Shown here: positions 7,268-15,894 of the stretch, piece after piece
Position numbering within the stretch: the first letter of the stretch is position 1
Layout of the letters: each line of letters begins with the position of its first letter
Assembly (NCBI GenBank): GCA_018824085.1
Contig: JAHJHI010000032.1
Coordinates: 62,001-126,000 of the forward strand
Length of the DNA: 64,000 bases
Source of the DNA: Gammaproteobacteria bacterium
GTDB taxonomy: Bacteria > Pseudomonadota > Gammaproteobacteria > Burkholderiales > Rhodocyclaceae
Direction of reading: 5' to 3'
Program-made: the position numbers and the translations under genes
Notes under the pieces: generated by a model
What the model was told of the DNA's origin: nothing
The model's database searches: none
The model's input: the letters and a program-made list of their open reading frames with translations, nothing else

Positions 7268-8133
7268 ATGCGACCTCAGCCCCCGGCCGGGGGCATATAG
7301 ACATCCAGGACGTGTGCGTGCGCTTCACGCAGAACGGCGTGCCGCTGGACGCGGTGCAGTCGGTGTCGCTGACCGTCAATCCCGGCGAATTCGTATCCAT
7401 CGTCGGTCCGTCCGGCTGCGGCAAGTCGACCTTGCTCAACATCGTGGCCGGCTTCCTCAAGCCGGACCAGGGCGTGGTCACCGTCGACGGCGCGCCGATC
7501 ACCGGTCCCGGCGCGGACCGTGGCGTCGTGTTCCAGCAGTACTCGCTGTTCCCCTGGCTCAGCGTGCGCCAGAACGTCGAGTTCGGCCTGAAGATGCAGG
7601 GGCTGGGGCGCAGCGCGCGCGAAAGCCGGGCCCGGACGCTGCTCGGTCTGGCCGGGCTGCTGTCGTTCGAGAACCACTATCCGGACCAGCTCTCCGGCGG
7701 CATGAAGCAGCGCGTGGGCATCGTGCGCGCACTCGCCACCAGTCCGCAGGTGATGCTGATGGACGAGCCGTTCGGTGCGCTCGATTCGCAGACGCGCGTG
7801 GTGATGCAGGAAATCCTCACCAATATGTGGCAGCAGCTGCGCCTGTCGGTCCTGTTCATCACGCACGACATCGAAGAGGCGATCTTCCTGTCCGACAAGG
7901 TGTACGTCATGACCGCACGTCCCGGGCGCATCAAGGCGGAGATTCCGGTGCTGCTGCCGCGCCCGCGCACGCCGGACATGATGTCGTCGCCCACTTTCCT
8001 CGCGCTGAACCGCCAGTTGCGGGCGCTCATCCGCGAAGAGAGCCTGGCGGCGATGGGCGGCGAGCTGGGCGAGGGCGGGCTGGCCGGACACGACTGGCAT
8101 GTCGGTGCCGAAGGTGTGGGAGCCATGCTGTGA
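7264..8133 (+). CDS. ABC transporter ATPase, SsuB/TauB/NrtD type
   Basis: Cytoplasmic ATPase of 289 residues. The Walker A is GPSGCGKST (about residue 50-58), the Q-loop is FQQYSLFPW, the signature is LSGGMKQR, the Walker B is VMLMDEPFGALD, and the switch is FITHDIEEA. The order and spacing match the sulfonate/taurine/nitrate importers. The C-terminal 40 residues, rich in Gly and Glu, are variable. Start ATG at 7264 overlaps the permease stop, and the end overlaps the DUF971 gene (GTGA), so the importer and the DUF971 protein are coupled. Confidence 0.95.
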   Translation: MNATSAPGRGHIDIQDVCVRFTQNGVPLDAVQSVSLTVNPGEFVSIVGPSGCGKSTLLNIVAGFLKPDQGVVTVDGAPITGPGADRGVVFQQYSLFPWLSVRQNVEFGLKMQGLGRSARESRARTLLGLAGLLSFENHYPDQLSGGMKQRVGIVRALATSPQVMLMDEPFGALDSQTRVVMQEILTNMWQQLRLSVLFITHDIEEAIFLSDKVYVMTARPGRIKAEIPVLLPRPRTPDMMSSPTFLALNRQLRALIREESLAAMGGELGEGGLAGHDWHVGAEGVGAML

Positions 8134-8423
8134 GCGCGGCCGTGCCGGTGTCCATCACGGTGCGCAGCGCATCCCGCCTGCTGTGCATCGAGTGGGACGA
8201 CAGTGCCGTCAGCGAACTGCCGCATGCGCGACTGCGCGCGCGCTGCCGCTGCGCAGCCTGTACGCATGCCGCGCGCCGCGGCGACACGCCCGGCGACGGC
8301 GCTGACGTGACGCTGACGGCGGTCAATGCGGTGGCCGACGGCGGCCTGAACCTGGTGTTCTCCGACGGGCACGGACGTGGCATCTATCCCTGGGCGTATC
8401 TGCGGGAAATCGGCGCCGCGTGA
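8130..8423 (+). CDS. DUF971 domain protein
   Basis: Protein of 97 residues translated from a GTG that overlaps the ATPase stop. It is an almost complete DUF971 domain (the small domain found at the N-terminus of gamma-butyrobetaine hydroxylases and in stand-alone proteins near iron-sulfur assembly genes). It shows LLCIEWDDSAVSELPHARLR followed by Cys-rich RCRCAACTH and an IYPWAYLREIG end. The CxCxxC group could bind zinc or an iron-sulfur cluster. Its molecular role is unknown. Its place between the importer and the EtfBA genes suggests assembly or regulation of the redox enzymes. Confidence 0.85.
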   Translation: MSAAVPVSITVRSASRLLCIEWDDSAVSELPHARLRARCRCAACTHAARRGDTPGDGADVTLTAVNAVADGGLNLVFSDGHGRGIYPWAYLREIGAA

Positions 8424-8452
8424 CGGCCCGCGAACTGGAAGGAGTGCTGGAC

Positions 8453-9217
8453 ATGAAGGTGCTGGTGGCAGTGAAGCGCGTGGTCGACCACCACGTGAAG
8501 GTGCGCGTGCTCGTGGATGGCAGCGACGTCGACGTCGCCAGCGCGAAGATGAGCGTCAATCCGTTCGACGAGATTGCCGTCGAGGAAGCGGTGCGGCTGC
8601 GCGAGGCCGGGCTGGCGAGCGAGGTGCTTGTCGTGTCGTGCGGCGTGGCGGCCTGCCAGGACACGCTGCGTGCCGCGCTCGCCATGGGCGCGGACCGCGC
8701 CGTGCGCGTCGAAACGGACGTCGCGCTGCAGCCGCTGGCCGTGGCCCGGTTGCTGCACGCGCTGTGCCTGCGCGAACAGCCGGGCCTGGTCATCTGCGGC
8801 AAACAGGCCATCGATGACGACGCGGCGCAGACCGGGCAGATGCTGGCGGCGCTGCTCGGCTGGCCGCAGGCGACCAATGCATCCCGCGTGACGCTGACCG
8901 GCGGGCGGGTCGAGGTCGAATGCGGGATCGACGGCGGCACGGAGGTGCTGAGCCTGTCGCTGCCGGCGGTGCTGACGACGGACCTGCGGCTGAACGAGCC
9001 GCGCTACGCGTCGCTGCCCGGCATGATGAAGGCGAAGAAAAAGCCGCTCGACACGGTGACGCCGGCGCAGCTCGGCGTCGATGTCACGCCGGGCCTGCGC
9101 ACCGTGCGCGTCGCCGAGCCGCCGGTGCGCGAGCCCGGCGTGCGTGTCGCCAGTGTCGAGCAACTGCTCGCGTGCCTGTGCGGCGAGGGCGGCGCACTGC
9201 GGGGAGCCCTGCCATGA
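8453..9217 (+). CDS. etfB: Electron transfer flavoprotein beta subunit
   Basis: Protein of 254 residues beginning MKVLVAVKRVVDHHVKVRV, typical of group I EtfB, with the NPFDEIAVEEAVRLREAG helix, the AMP-binding CGKQAIDDDAAQTGQ segment and the NEPRYASLPGMMKAKKKPLD recognition loop. Start ATG 8453 is favoured by GGAG 8 bp upstream; a GTG at 8420 would overlap the DUF971 stop. EtfB pairs with EtfA and passes electrons from dehydrogenases, usually to ETF-quinone oxidoreductase. It overlaps etfA by 4 bp. The catalytic partner here is probably the AprA-like flavoprotein; no ETF-QO gene is in the window. Confidence 0.95.
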   Translation: MKVLVAVKRVVDHHVKVRVLVDGSDVDVASAKMSVNPFDEIAVEEAVRLREAGLASEVLVVSCGVAACQDTLRAALAMGADRAVRVETDVALQPLAVARLLHALCLREQPGLVICGKQAIDDDAAQTGQMLAALLGWPQATNASRVTLTGGRVEVECGIDGGTEVLSLSLPAVLTTDLRLNEPRYASLPGMMKAKKKPLDTVTPAQLGVDVTPGLRTVRVAEPPVREPGVRVASVEQLLACLCGEGGALRGALP

Positions 9218-10164
9218 AGGCACTGGTCATCGCCGAACACGACAATGAGGCGCTGCAGGCGGGCACGCTGAACACCGTGACGGCCGCGCTGCAGATGGCC
9301 GACGAGGTCGACCTGCTGGTCGCCGGACACGGGTGTGCGGCGGTCGCCGCACAGGCCGCGCGCGTGGCCGGAGTGACGCGGGTTCTGCACTGCGAGGCCC
9401 CGCACTACGGCGAGCAGCTGGCGGAGCCGCTGGCCGCGCTGGTGTGCGGCATCGCCAGCGGCTATACGCATCTGGTCGCACCGGCCGGCGTGTCCGGCCG
9501 CAACCTGATGCCGCGCGTCGCGGCGACGCTGGGCGTGTCGCAGATCAGCGGCATCGTGCGCGTCGATGCCGGCGACACCTTCACCCGCCCGATCTACGCC
9601 GGCAACGCGCTGGCCACCGTGCAGGCGCTCGATTCGCGCATCGTGCTGACGGTGCGCGCCACCGCGTTCGCCCCGGCCGGCGGCGGTGCGCCGGTGCCGG
9701 TCGAACCGCTCGCGCCGGCGCCGGACCCGGCGCTGTCGCGACGGCTCTCGCGCACGCTCGCCGGCGGTGACCGGCCGGACCTCGCCAGCGCGCGCGTCGT
9801 GGTGTCGGGTGGGCGCGCGCTGGGCAGTGCGGAGAACTTCGGTGCGCTGCTCGAACCGCTGGCCGGTTGCATGGGCGCCGCGCTGGGCGCCAGTCGCGCC
9901 GCCGTCGACGCCGGCTACGCGGGCAACGACTGCCAGGTCGGCCAGACCGGCCGCGTCGTCGCGCCGGACCTCTACATCGCCGTCGGCATCTCGGGCGCCA
10001 TCCAGCATCTGGCCGGCATGAAGGACTCGAAAGTCATCGTCGCCATCAACAGCGACCCGGACGCGCCGATCTTCGGCGTTGCCGACTATGCGCTCGTCGC
10101 CGACCTGTTCGATGCCGTGCCCGCGCTCACGCACGCACTCAAGTCTCGTTGCATCCCGCCGTAA
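9214..10164 (+). CDS. etfA: Electron transfer flavoprotein alpha subunit
   Basis: Protein of 316 residues. The N-terminal domain starts [11 protein letters not shown], and the C-terminal FAD domain is well kept: [44 protein letters not shown] and [18 protein letters not shown]. All usual FAD-contact segments of EtfA are visible, so the heterodimer should bind FAD. Translation is coupled to etfB by a GCCATGA junction. A housekeeping etfAB is expected elsewhere in such genomes, so this pair is likely a dedicated copy for the upstream pathway. Confidence 0.96.
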   Translation: MKALVIAEHDNEALQAGTLNTVTAALQMADEVDLLVAGHGCAAVAAQAARVAGVTRVLHCEAPHYGEQLAEPLAALVCGIASGYTHLVAPAGVSGRNLMPRVAATLGVSQISGIVRVDAGDTFTRPIYAGNALATVQALDSRIVLTVRATAFAPAGGGAPVPVEPLAPAPDPALSRRLSRTLAGGDRPDLASARVVVSGGRALGSAENFGALLEPLAGCMGAALGASRAAVDAGYAGNDCQVGQTGRVVAPDLYIAVGISGAIQHLAGMKDSKVIVAINSDPDAPIFGVADYALVADLFDAVPALTHALKSRCIPP

Positions 10165-10203
10165 CAGGAGCTGCACACATGGCGCACTTGCGCGAGGGAA
10201 GTG

Positions 10204-11154
10204 ATGAGAATCCTGCTGGTCGAAGACAGCCGGGCCGTGGCGGCTGTCATGACCATGCGGCTTGCCGCGTTCGGCTATGAAGTGAGCGTCGCCGCGAATG
10301 GCGAGATTGCCGTTGCGATGTTCGCGACGCTGCCGCCGGATCTGATGCCCGATCTGATCCTGATGGACGTCCAGATGCCGGTCATGAACGGTTTCGAGGC
10401 GTCGGCACGCATCCGTGCGATCGAGGCTACCCGGGACTGGGCGTGGACGCCCATCGTGTTCCTGACGGCGTCGTCGTCACCGGATACGCTGGTGACCGCG
10501 ATCGAGGCGGGCGGTGACGACTTCATCGTGAAATCGGCGCCTGAATCGGTATTGCGCGCAAAGATGAAGGCCATGACGCGCATTGCCGCGCTGCGCGCGC
10601 GGCTTTCGGTCGCCAATCGCCTGCTCAGCGAACAGGCGAGCAGGGACGGCCTGACCGGCCTGCTGAACCGCCGCCACATGGATCTGACGCTCGATCAGGC
10701 GTGGAATGCGGTGTGCGGTCGCGGCCAGCCCTTCGGCCTGATGATGATAGACATCGATCACTTCAAGAAATACAACGACCACTACGGACACCTCGCCGGC
10801 GACGATTGCCTGTGTACCGTGGCGAAGGCCCTGGAGGGCGTGGTGAAACGTTTCAACGCCGATGTCCCCGACAGCGGCGTGTTCGTCGCGCGCTACGGCG
10901 GCGAGGAATTCGCCGTCGTCATGCCAGCGGTGTCGTCGGGCGCCTTCCATGCGACGGCCGGCGCGATCATCGACGCGGTCCGCTCACTGGCCGTGCCGCA
11001 CGAGCGCAACGCCGAGTGGGGCATCGTCACCGCTTCGCTCGGCGGCGTGCACGTCGAGCGTGCCGACGACGATCTGGTCGCGCTGTTCCGCACCGCCGAT
11101 GCGCGCCTCTACCGCGCCAAGGAAGCCGGACGCAACTGCGTGGTGCTCAACTGA
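10204..11154 (+). CDS. Response regulator with GGDEF diguanylate cyclase domain
   Basis: Protein of 316 residues. A CheY-like receiver (about 1-125) has acidic residues in VEDS, the phospho-acceptor Asp in [13 protein letters not shown], Thr in FLTAS and Lys in IVKSA. A GGDEF domain (about 145-310) has [27 protein letters not shown] and the active-site RYGGEEF, so it should make cyclic di-GMP when phosphorylated. No RxxD inhibitory site is seen before GGEEF. It starts 39 bp after etfA and could be co-transcribed. No cognate kinase is adjacent. The 3' end overlaps the convergent ADP-ribosylglycohydrolase gene by 8 bp. Confidence 0.93.
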   Translation: MRILLVEDSRAVAAVMTMRLAAFGYEVSVAANGEIAVAMFATLPPDLMPDLILMDVQMPVMNGFEASARIRAIEATRDWAWTPIVFLTASSSPDTLVTAIEAGGDDFIVKSAPESVLRAKMKAMTRIAALRARLSVANRLLSEQASRDGLTGLLNRRHMDLTLDQAWNAVCGRGQPFGLMMIDIDHFKKYNDHYGHLAGDDCLCTVAKALEGVVKRFNADVPDSGVFVARYGGEEFAVVMPAVSSGAFHATAGAIIDAVRSLAVPHERNAEWGIVTASLGGVHVERADDDLVALFRTADARLYRAKEAGRNCVVLN

Positions 11155-12178
11155 GCGCGAGCCGGCGCAGCGCTTCCACCAGCGGCTGATACTGCGCGTG
11201 CGCATGCAGTCCGCGCACCCATTCGGGCGGCAACGCATCCATGCCGCCGGCCGCGCCCAGCAGCGCACCGAGCACGACGCCACGGTGACAGTTGTCGCCA
11301 CCGGCCCGCACATTGGCCAGCAGTCCGCCGCGTGCATCGTGTTCGTACTTCACGGCCAGATGCAGCGTGGCCGGCAGTGAATCCGCGAGTTTGCAGGCCG
11401 GGCTGAAGCGGTTGCCGATGATGTCGTTGTCGTCCCGTGTGTCCGCCCACTCGTGCCAGGGATGGTCCAGCACGGCGTGCTCCGTGCGCCCGCACTGCGT
11501 CATCGCCTCGTCGATGGTCGAACCGTGCACCAGCGAGAACAGCAAGTCGGCAAAGACGGCGGCGGCCTCGGCGGCAACCGGGCCCTTGTGCGTGAGCGCG
11601 ATGTGCTCGCGCACGACGGCCTGCATGGCGTCGCGGTCGGATGCGTACAGCAGCACCAGCGGCGTGAGCGTCGCCAGGCCACCGATGTTGCTGTCCTCGA
11701 CGCCGCATTCGTCCAGCTCGCGTCCTTCGGCGTAGTGCCGGAAAAAGCTGCGGTGCGACGATTCGACATAGGTGTCGCGATGGCTGCCCGCGGTCAGCAT
11801 GAAGTCGATGTAGCGCCGCGCGAAATCGCTCTGATCGTAGCCGCCGCAGTCGATCAGCGAGTGTGCGAGCAGTGCGGCGATCTGCACGTTGAGCGTGTTT
11901 TCGCCGGCGGCGAGAAACTGGTGGTAGTGGATGTCGGACGGGCCACCCCAGTAGACGGCCTGCTCGTGCAGGATGTCGTCGGTCGCGCCGGTGGCCGTGT
12001 AGCTGGAACGCGACAGCGCGCTGTCCGGGTGCGGATTGTGAGGGGCGACGTAGCCGGTCAGCGTGCCGTAGTCGGTCGCGATGCGCTCGCGTGTGTAATA
12101 CCAGTGCACCGGCATCGCCAGCGCATCGCCGATGAAGCTGCCCCACCAGGCCGCTTCGAAGCGTGAAGGGTCGATCAT
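11147..12178 (-). CDS. ADP-ribosylglycohydrolase family protein
   Basis: Cytoplasmic protein of 343 residues in the ARH/DraG fold family, which removes ADP-ribose from proteins or small molecules using two Mg ions. It has the N-terminal GSFIGDALAMPVHWYY, the metal-site TDD in ATGATDD and the C-terminal GGDNCHRGVVLGALLGAAGG. In this last motif the usual D-T-D metal ligand pair reads D-N-C, as in one eukaryote-like branch of the family, so the substrate may differ from DraG. No nitrogenase genes lie near. Its start overlaps the PAP2 gene stop (ATGA), which ties it to the lipid-phosphate group upstream. Confidence 0.88.
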   Translation of the reverse strand: MIDPSRFEAAWWGSFIGDALAMPVHWYYTRERIATDYGTLTGYVAPHNPHPDSALSRSSYTATGATDDILHEQAVYWGGPSDIHYHQFLAAGENTLNVQIAALLAHSLIDCGGYDQSDFARRYIDFMLTAGSHRDTYVESSHRSFFRHYAEGRELDECGVEDSNIGGLATLTPLVLLYASDRDAMQAVVREHIALTHKGPVAAEAAAVFADLLFSLVHGSTIDEAMTQCGRTEHAVLDHPWHEWADTRDDNDIIGNRFSPACKLADSLPATLHLAVKYEHDARGGLLANVRAGGDNCHRGVVLGALLGAAGGMDALPPEWVRGLHAHAQYQPLVEALRRLALS

Positions 12179-13005
12179 TGCGTGTCTCCGTCAAGGGGAA
12201 ATGGATCGGGGCGTGGCGCGCCGTCCGGGCGCCGGCGCAGCAACTCCTGGCTCATCACGCACAGGCTCAGCCACAGCGTGCCGGACGAGATGCCGGCCAG
12301 CACGTCGCTCGCGAAATGGACCTGCAGCACGACCCGGCTGGCGGCCGTCGACATGGCGATGGTCACCGCGAGCAGCAGCAGCGGCAGATGCCAGCGCGCG
12401 GGCAGCAGGCGCATGAGCACATAGGCCGCCATGCCGTAGGCGACCACGGTGCCGGAGGCGTGCCCGCTCGGAAAGCTCCAGCTCGTCTCTATCGTGTAGC
12501 CATGTTCGTGGATGGGCCGCACCCGTTCGAACATCGATTTCAAGGTCACGTTGAGCAGCGAATTGCCGGCGACGGCGGCAATCCAGCCGGCCGCGAGCAG
12601 GTGGTGTCCGCGCACCAGCAGCAGCGCGGCGAGCGCGACGCACAGGCCGGTCAGCGTCGCCGTGTCGCCGAAATGCGTGACCAGTGCGGCGGCGCGCAGC
12701 GTCTCCGCGGGCTGGGTGGCCTGCAGCGCGGCAGCGAGCGCTTCGTCGAAGGCGACCAGCGCGCCGCGGTGCGACAGCGCGCCGGCCAGCGAGAGGAAGA
12801 GCAGGCCGGCCGGCAGCATGCACGACATGCCGACGGCGAGGATGCGCTGTGGCGTCGGATCGCCGGCGGGGCGAGCAACGCGCCAGGACCATGCAAGGGC
12901 GAGCGCGAGCGCCAGTGCGCCGAGCAGCGTGCTGATGAACAGAGGGAAGGCGTTGGCGGCAACGACTTCCGCCAGCAGTTCGGCATTCGTGAGACTTGAG
13001 TACAT
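12175..13005 (-). CDS. PAP2-family membrane phosphatase
   Basis: Integral membrane protein of 276 residues with about six hydrophobic segments. The three phosphatase motifs are complete: KSMFERVRP (KX6RP), PSGH in SFPSGHASG, and SRVVLQVHFASD (SRX5HX3D). Members dephosphorylate phosphatidate, undecaprenyl pyrophosphate or similar lipid phosphates at the membrane surface. The gene starts 7 bp after the metallophosphoesterase stop and overlaps the next gene by 4 bp. With the lipid kinase two genes upstream it may form a lipid phosphorylation/dephosphorylation unit. The exact substrate is not evident. Confidence 0.92.
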   Translation of the reverse strand: MYSSLTNAELLAEVVAANAFPLFISTLLGALALALALAWSWRVARPAGDPTPQRILAVGMSCMLPAGLLFLSLAGALSHRGALVAFDEALAAALQATQPAETLRAAALVTHFGDTATLTGLCVALAALLLVRGHHLLAAGWIAAVAGNSLLNVTLKSMFERVRPIHEHGYTIETSWSFPSGHASGTVVAYGMAAYVLMRLLPARWHLPLLLLAVTIAMSTAASRVVLQVHFASDVLAGISSGTLWLSLCVMSQELLRRRPDGAPRPDPFPLDGDTQ

Positions 13006-13011
13006 CGGGTT

Positions 13012-13821
13012 TCAATCGGGGTGCGGATCAAGCGTGAGCGCGCTCAGGGCGATCAGTTCGAACTGTCCGGAATGTTCGCGGTAGTCCCAGCGCTCGACGA
13101 CGCACTGGCGGGGGTCGCGCGCATCGATCCGGATCAGGTTCACAGAGTTGCCCGCGTCACGGCGGGTACGCAAGGATACCGAAGTGCCGGCCTGGACGGC
13201 CCAGCCGGTCCGGTTGCCGTCGCCGCGCAGCGCGTGCACGAAGGGCAGATGGATGTGGCCGCCGAAGATGAGATCGGCCCCGCTCTCGACCCACCGGCGC
13301 ACCGCCGCCGCGTGTTTGTGCACGCGGTTGTGCCGCTCGGACGCGCGCGATGCGACGACCGGGTGATGCAGCACCACGGCGCGCAGCACGCCGGGCGGCG
13401 CGTCGCGCAGCTGGCATGCGGTGCGCTCGATCTGCGTGTCCGACAGTTCGCCGTTGATGTGGCGGTAGCGGCGCGTCGAATCGAGGCCGACGACGCGCAT
13501 GTGCGCCGTGTCGATCACCGTGTCGTGCGCCTTGCCGAATGCGCGGCGGTAGGCGCGGTACGGTGCGAACACGCGTGCCGCGACGTTGAACAGCGGGATG
13601 TCGTGATTGCCCGGCAGCACCATCAGCGCCGGCGCCTCCAGACTGTCCAGAAAGCGGCGTGCCGCCGCGAACTGCTCGCCGCGCGCACGCTGCGTGATGT
13701 CGCCCGACGCGGCGACCAGTGCGGGCTTCTGTTCGTGCGCCAGCCGGCGCAGGGCGGTGCACACGGCGCTGCGTTCGACGCCGAAGTGCGGATCCGACAC
13801 CTGCATCATCAGCACGCTCAT
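13012..13821 (-). CDS. Calcineurin-like metallophosphoesterase
   Basis: Protein of 269 residues with the full dinuclear metal set: SDPHFG near the N-terminus, ASGDIT, PGNHD, LHHPV and GGHIHLP. The order and size fit the class III phosphodiesterase (CpdA-like) group. Start ATG 13821 is chosen because it gives the family's MSVLMMQVSDPHFG beginning and overlaps the lipid kinase stop as ATGA. Possible substrates are cyclic nucleotides or a lipid headgroup phosphodiester; the neighbours (lipid kinase, PAP2) favour the latter, as an inference. Confidence 0.92.
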   Translation of the reverse strand: MSVLMMQVSDPHFGVERSAVCTALRRLAHEQKPALVAASGDITQRARGEQFAAARRFLDSLEAPALMVLPGNHDIPLFNVAARVFAPYRAYRRAFGKAHDTVIDTAHMRVVGLDSTRRYRHINGELSDTQIERTACQLRDAPPGVLRAVVLHHPVVASRASERHNRVHKHAAAVRRWVESGADLIFGGHIHLPFVHALRGDGNRTGWAVQAGTSVSLRTRRDAGNSVNLIRIDARDPRQCVVERWDYREHSGQFELIALSALTLDPHPD

Positions 13822-14756
13822 GCCGTGTCGTCCGGCACGATCAGCGGCAGCGGCTGCGGGGCGACGTCGAAGCGCAGCGGCAGCGCCATGCGCCGGATCT
13901 CGCCGTCGGTGGCAACCTTCACCTTTCGGCGCGAGCGGCCCGGATGCAGGCACAGCGAGCGGAAGTCGAAGCGCTGCACCGCATCCGCGTCGCCCAGCCG
14001 ACCGAGCATGCCGCGTGCCATCAGCCACAGCAGCACCAGCCGGCCGGTCGGCGGCAGCATCACGGCGGCGAGCCGGCCGTTGCCGGCCGAGCCATCCTCG
14101 TGCAGGCCGACCTGCGCCAGCTGCAGCGGATTGTTGCCGACGAACAGCGTCATCATGTCCTGCGTGCGCGTGCGTCCTTCGTGTTCGATCTCCAGCGTCA
14201 TGCGCCGGCAACCCCGCAGCAGCGTGGCGAGCCCGGAAAACAGCGCGACGATGCGCTTGCGTCCCAGTTGCCGCTTCCACTCCTCGCGATCCTCCAGTAC
14301 CTCCGGATACAGGCCGATGCTCGCATTGACGAGGAACACCCGGTCATTTACCCGCCCGACCTGTACCGGTTTGATGCGCCCGGTCAACAGCAGTCGCGTC
14401 GCGGCTTCGGTGTCGGACGGAATGCCGTGCTCGCGACTGAAGTAATTGAAGGTGCCCTGCGGCAGTACGCCGAACGGACAGCCGCTGCCGAGCACGGCCT
14501 GCGTGACGGCGTTGATCGTGCCGTCACCGCCGGCCGCGACGACGATGCCGCGCTGCGCCTGTGCGTGCTCGACCGCGTCACGCGCGGTGTCGGCGAGGTG
14601 CTTCGCGTTGCACACCTGCAGGATGGTGTGCGCCCGTCCGGCATCGTGCAGCACCCGGCTGATCGTTGCGCTGGCCTGCGCGGCGTCGCGTTTGCCCGAG
14701 CCGGCATTGAGCACGATGAACAGCGGGGCGTCCGCAAAGGGAGTCGGGTCTGTCAT
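13818..14756 (-). CDS. Diacylglycerol kinase-family lipid kinase (YegS/BmrU-like)
   Basis: Protein of 312 residues. The N-terminal kinase domain has LFIVLNAGSGK, then the nucleotide-binding GGDGTINAVTQAV and GVLPQGTFNYF; the beta-sandwich C-terminal domain contains DGSAGNGRLA and ends with a KVATDGE segment. These enzymes phosphorylate diacylglycerol or related lipids with ATP. Start ATG 14756 yields MTDPTPFADAPLFIV, just ahead of the catalytic domain. It is the first gene of a four-gene run (kinase, metallophosphoesterase, PAP2 phosphatase, ADP-ribosylglycohydrolase) joined mostly by 4-bp overlaps. Confidence 0.93.
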   Translation of the reverse strand: MTDPTPFADAPLFIVLNAGSGKRDAAQASATISRVLHDAGRAHTILQVCNAKHLADTARDAVEHAQAQRGIVVAAGGDGTINAVTQAVLGSGCPFGVLPQGTFNYFSREHGIPSDTEAATRLLLTGRIKPVQVGRVNDRVFLVNASIGLYPEVLEDREEWKRQLGRKRIVALFSGLATLLRGCRRMTLEIEHEGRTRTQDMMTLFVGNNPLQLAQVGLHEDGSAGNGRLAAVMLPPTGRLVLLWLMARGMLGRLGDADAVQRFDFRSLCLHPGRSRRKVKVATDGEIRRMALPLRFDVAPQPLPLIVPDDTA

Positions 14757-14821
14757 GGGATGGCGGGGCGAAAGGGCGGCGAGCCCCGGAGATCCCATGT
14801 TAGGGCGTTCGCATGCACCCG

Positions 14822-15754
14822 TCAGCCGGACGATTCCGACACGCGCTGGGCTTCGTACGCCTGCAGGTGAGACAGCGCGAGGTCGAGCAGCGGCGTGGCG
14901 AGCGCGGCGGCATCGGCGCGGCGAACGAGATCGCCCAGGATGTGGTCCGCCTCGGTCTGCGCGCCGCGCCGCACGTCGCGCAGCATCGACGCGGTCAGCG
15001 TGGACGTGACGTCCGCAAGCTGCGTGCGGTAGTGCGCCATGCGCTGCGGCGACGGCGCGTGCCCGCATGCGCTTGCCACGGCGGCGCTCTCCGCCAGCAT
15101 GCCTTCGATGCAGCGGCGCCCGGCGCGCGTCGCGAGGATGCAGCCTACCGGCGCCCGCATCAGGCAGGTTGCACCGGCCAGCACGCTGATGAACACGAGC
15201 TTGTCCCACATGTCCTGCTCGATGTCGTCCGACACCGAATAGTCGGGCGACATCGCGGCAAGCTGCGCGCCCAGCCAGGCCAGTGGCGGTGGCACGTCCT
15301 GTGCGCGCGCGCCGATGATGAGGCGCCGGGTGGCGTTCAGATGGCGGATGCTGCCGGTTTCGTCGAGCGTGAGCGCGAGGTGGGCGACACCGCCGGCCAC
15401 GCGCCCGCGGCCGAAGCGCGCGTCGAGCCGGTCGAGATGGGCGATGCCGTTGAGCAGCGGCAGCACGACGCTGTCCGGTCCGACGGCCGGCGCGATCGCG
15501 TCGATTGCCGAATCGAGGTCAGGCGCCTTGCACGACAGCAGGACGATGTCGAAGGGCGCCACGCCGGCGACCGAGGTGCGCAACTCCGGCGTCACCTGCA
15601 CGTTGCCGAGCGGGCTGAGCACGCGCAGCCGGTGCTCGCGCAGGCGCTGCGCGCGCGCCGGGCGCACCAGAAAGCACACGTCCGCGCCGGCCTGCTGCAG
15701 GTGCGCGCCGAAATAGCCGCCGATGCCGCCGGCGCCAAGTATGAGGATGCGCAT
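14822..15754 (-). CDS. panE: 2-dehydropantoate 2-reductase family protein
   Basis: NADPH-dependent reductase of 310 residues. The Rossmann motif LGAGGIGGYFGAHL is at the N-terminus and the ApbA C-domain around residue 170-300. The catalytic Lys is kept in WDKLVFIS, but the substrate-contact Asn residues of E. coli PanE that follow are replaced (SVLAGATCLMRAP). That is the pattern of the common ketopantoate reductase paralogues, so pantothenate synthesis is likely but not certain. ATG 15754 is chosen because GGAG lies 9 bp ahead and the protein then begins MRILILG; an ATG at 15772 would add six residues. Confidence 0.82.
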   Translation of the reverse strand: MRILILGAGGIGGYFGAHLQQAGADVCFLVRPARAQRLREHRLRVLSPLGNVQVTPELRTSVAGVAPFDIVLLSCKAPDLDSAIDAIAPAVGPDSVVLPLLNGIAHLDRLDARFGRGRVAGGVAHLALTLDETGSIRHLNATRRLIIGARAQDVPPPLAWLGAQLAAMSPDYSVSDDIEQDMWDKLVFISVLAGATCLMRAPVGCILATRAGRRCIEGMLAESAAVASACGHAPSPQRMAHYRTQLADVTSTLTASMLRDVRRGAQTEADHILGDLVRRADAAALATPLLDLALSHLQAYEAQRVSESSG

Positions 15755-15894
15755 GTCCCGGGTCTCCGTCATCGATGATTCGTCTCTTCCGTACCGCCGC
15801 GGCGGGGGCGCGGGCGATCACCGGGACTATGCACCCGCGGGCGGCGCCGATGGAAGGGGCGGTGCGCGCACGGGTGCGGAGCCGTCAATGTCGC

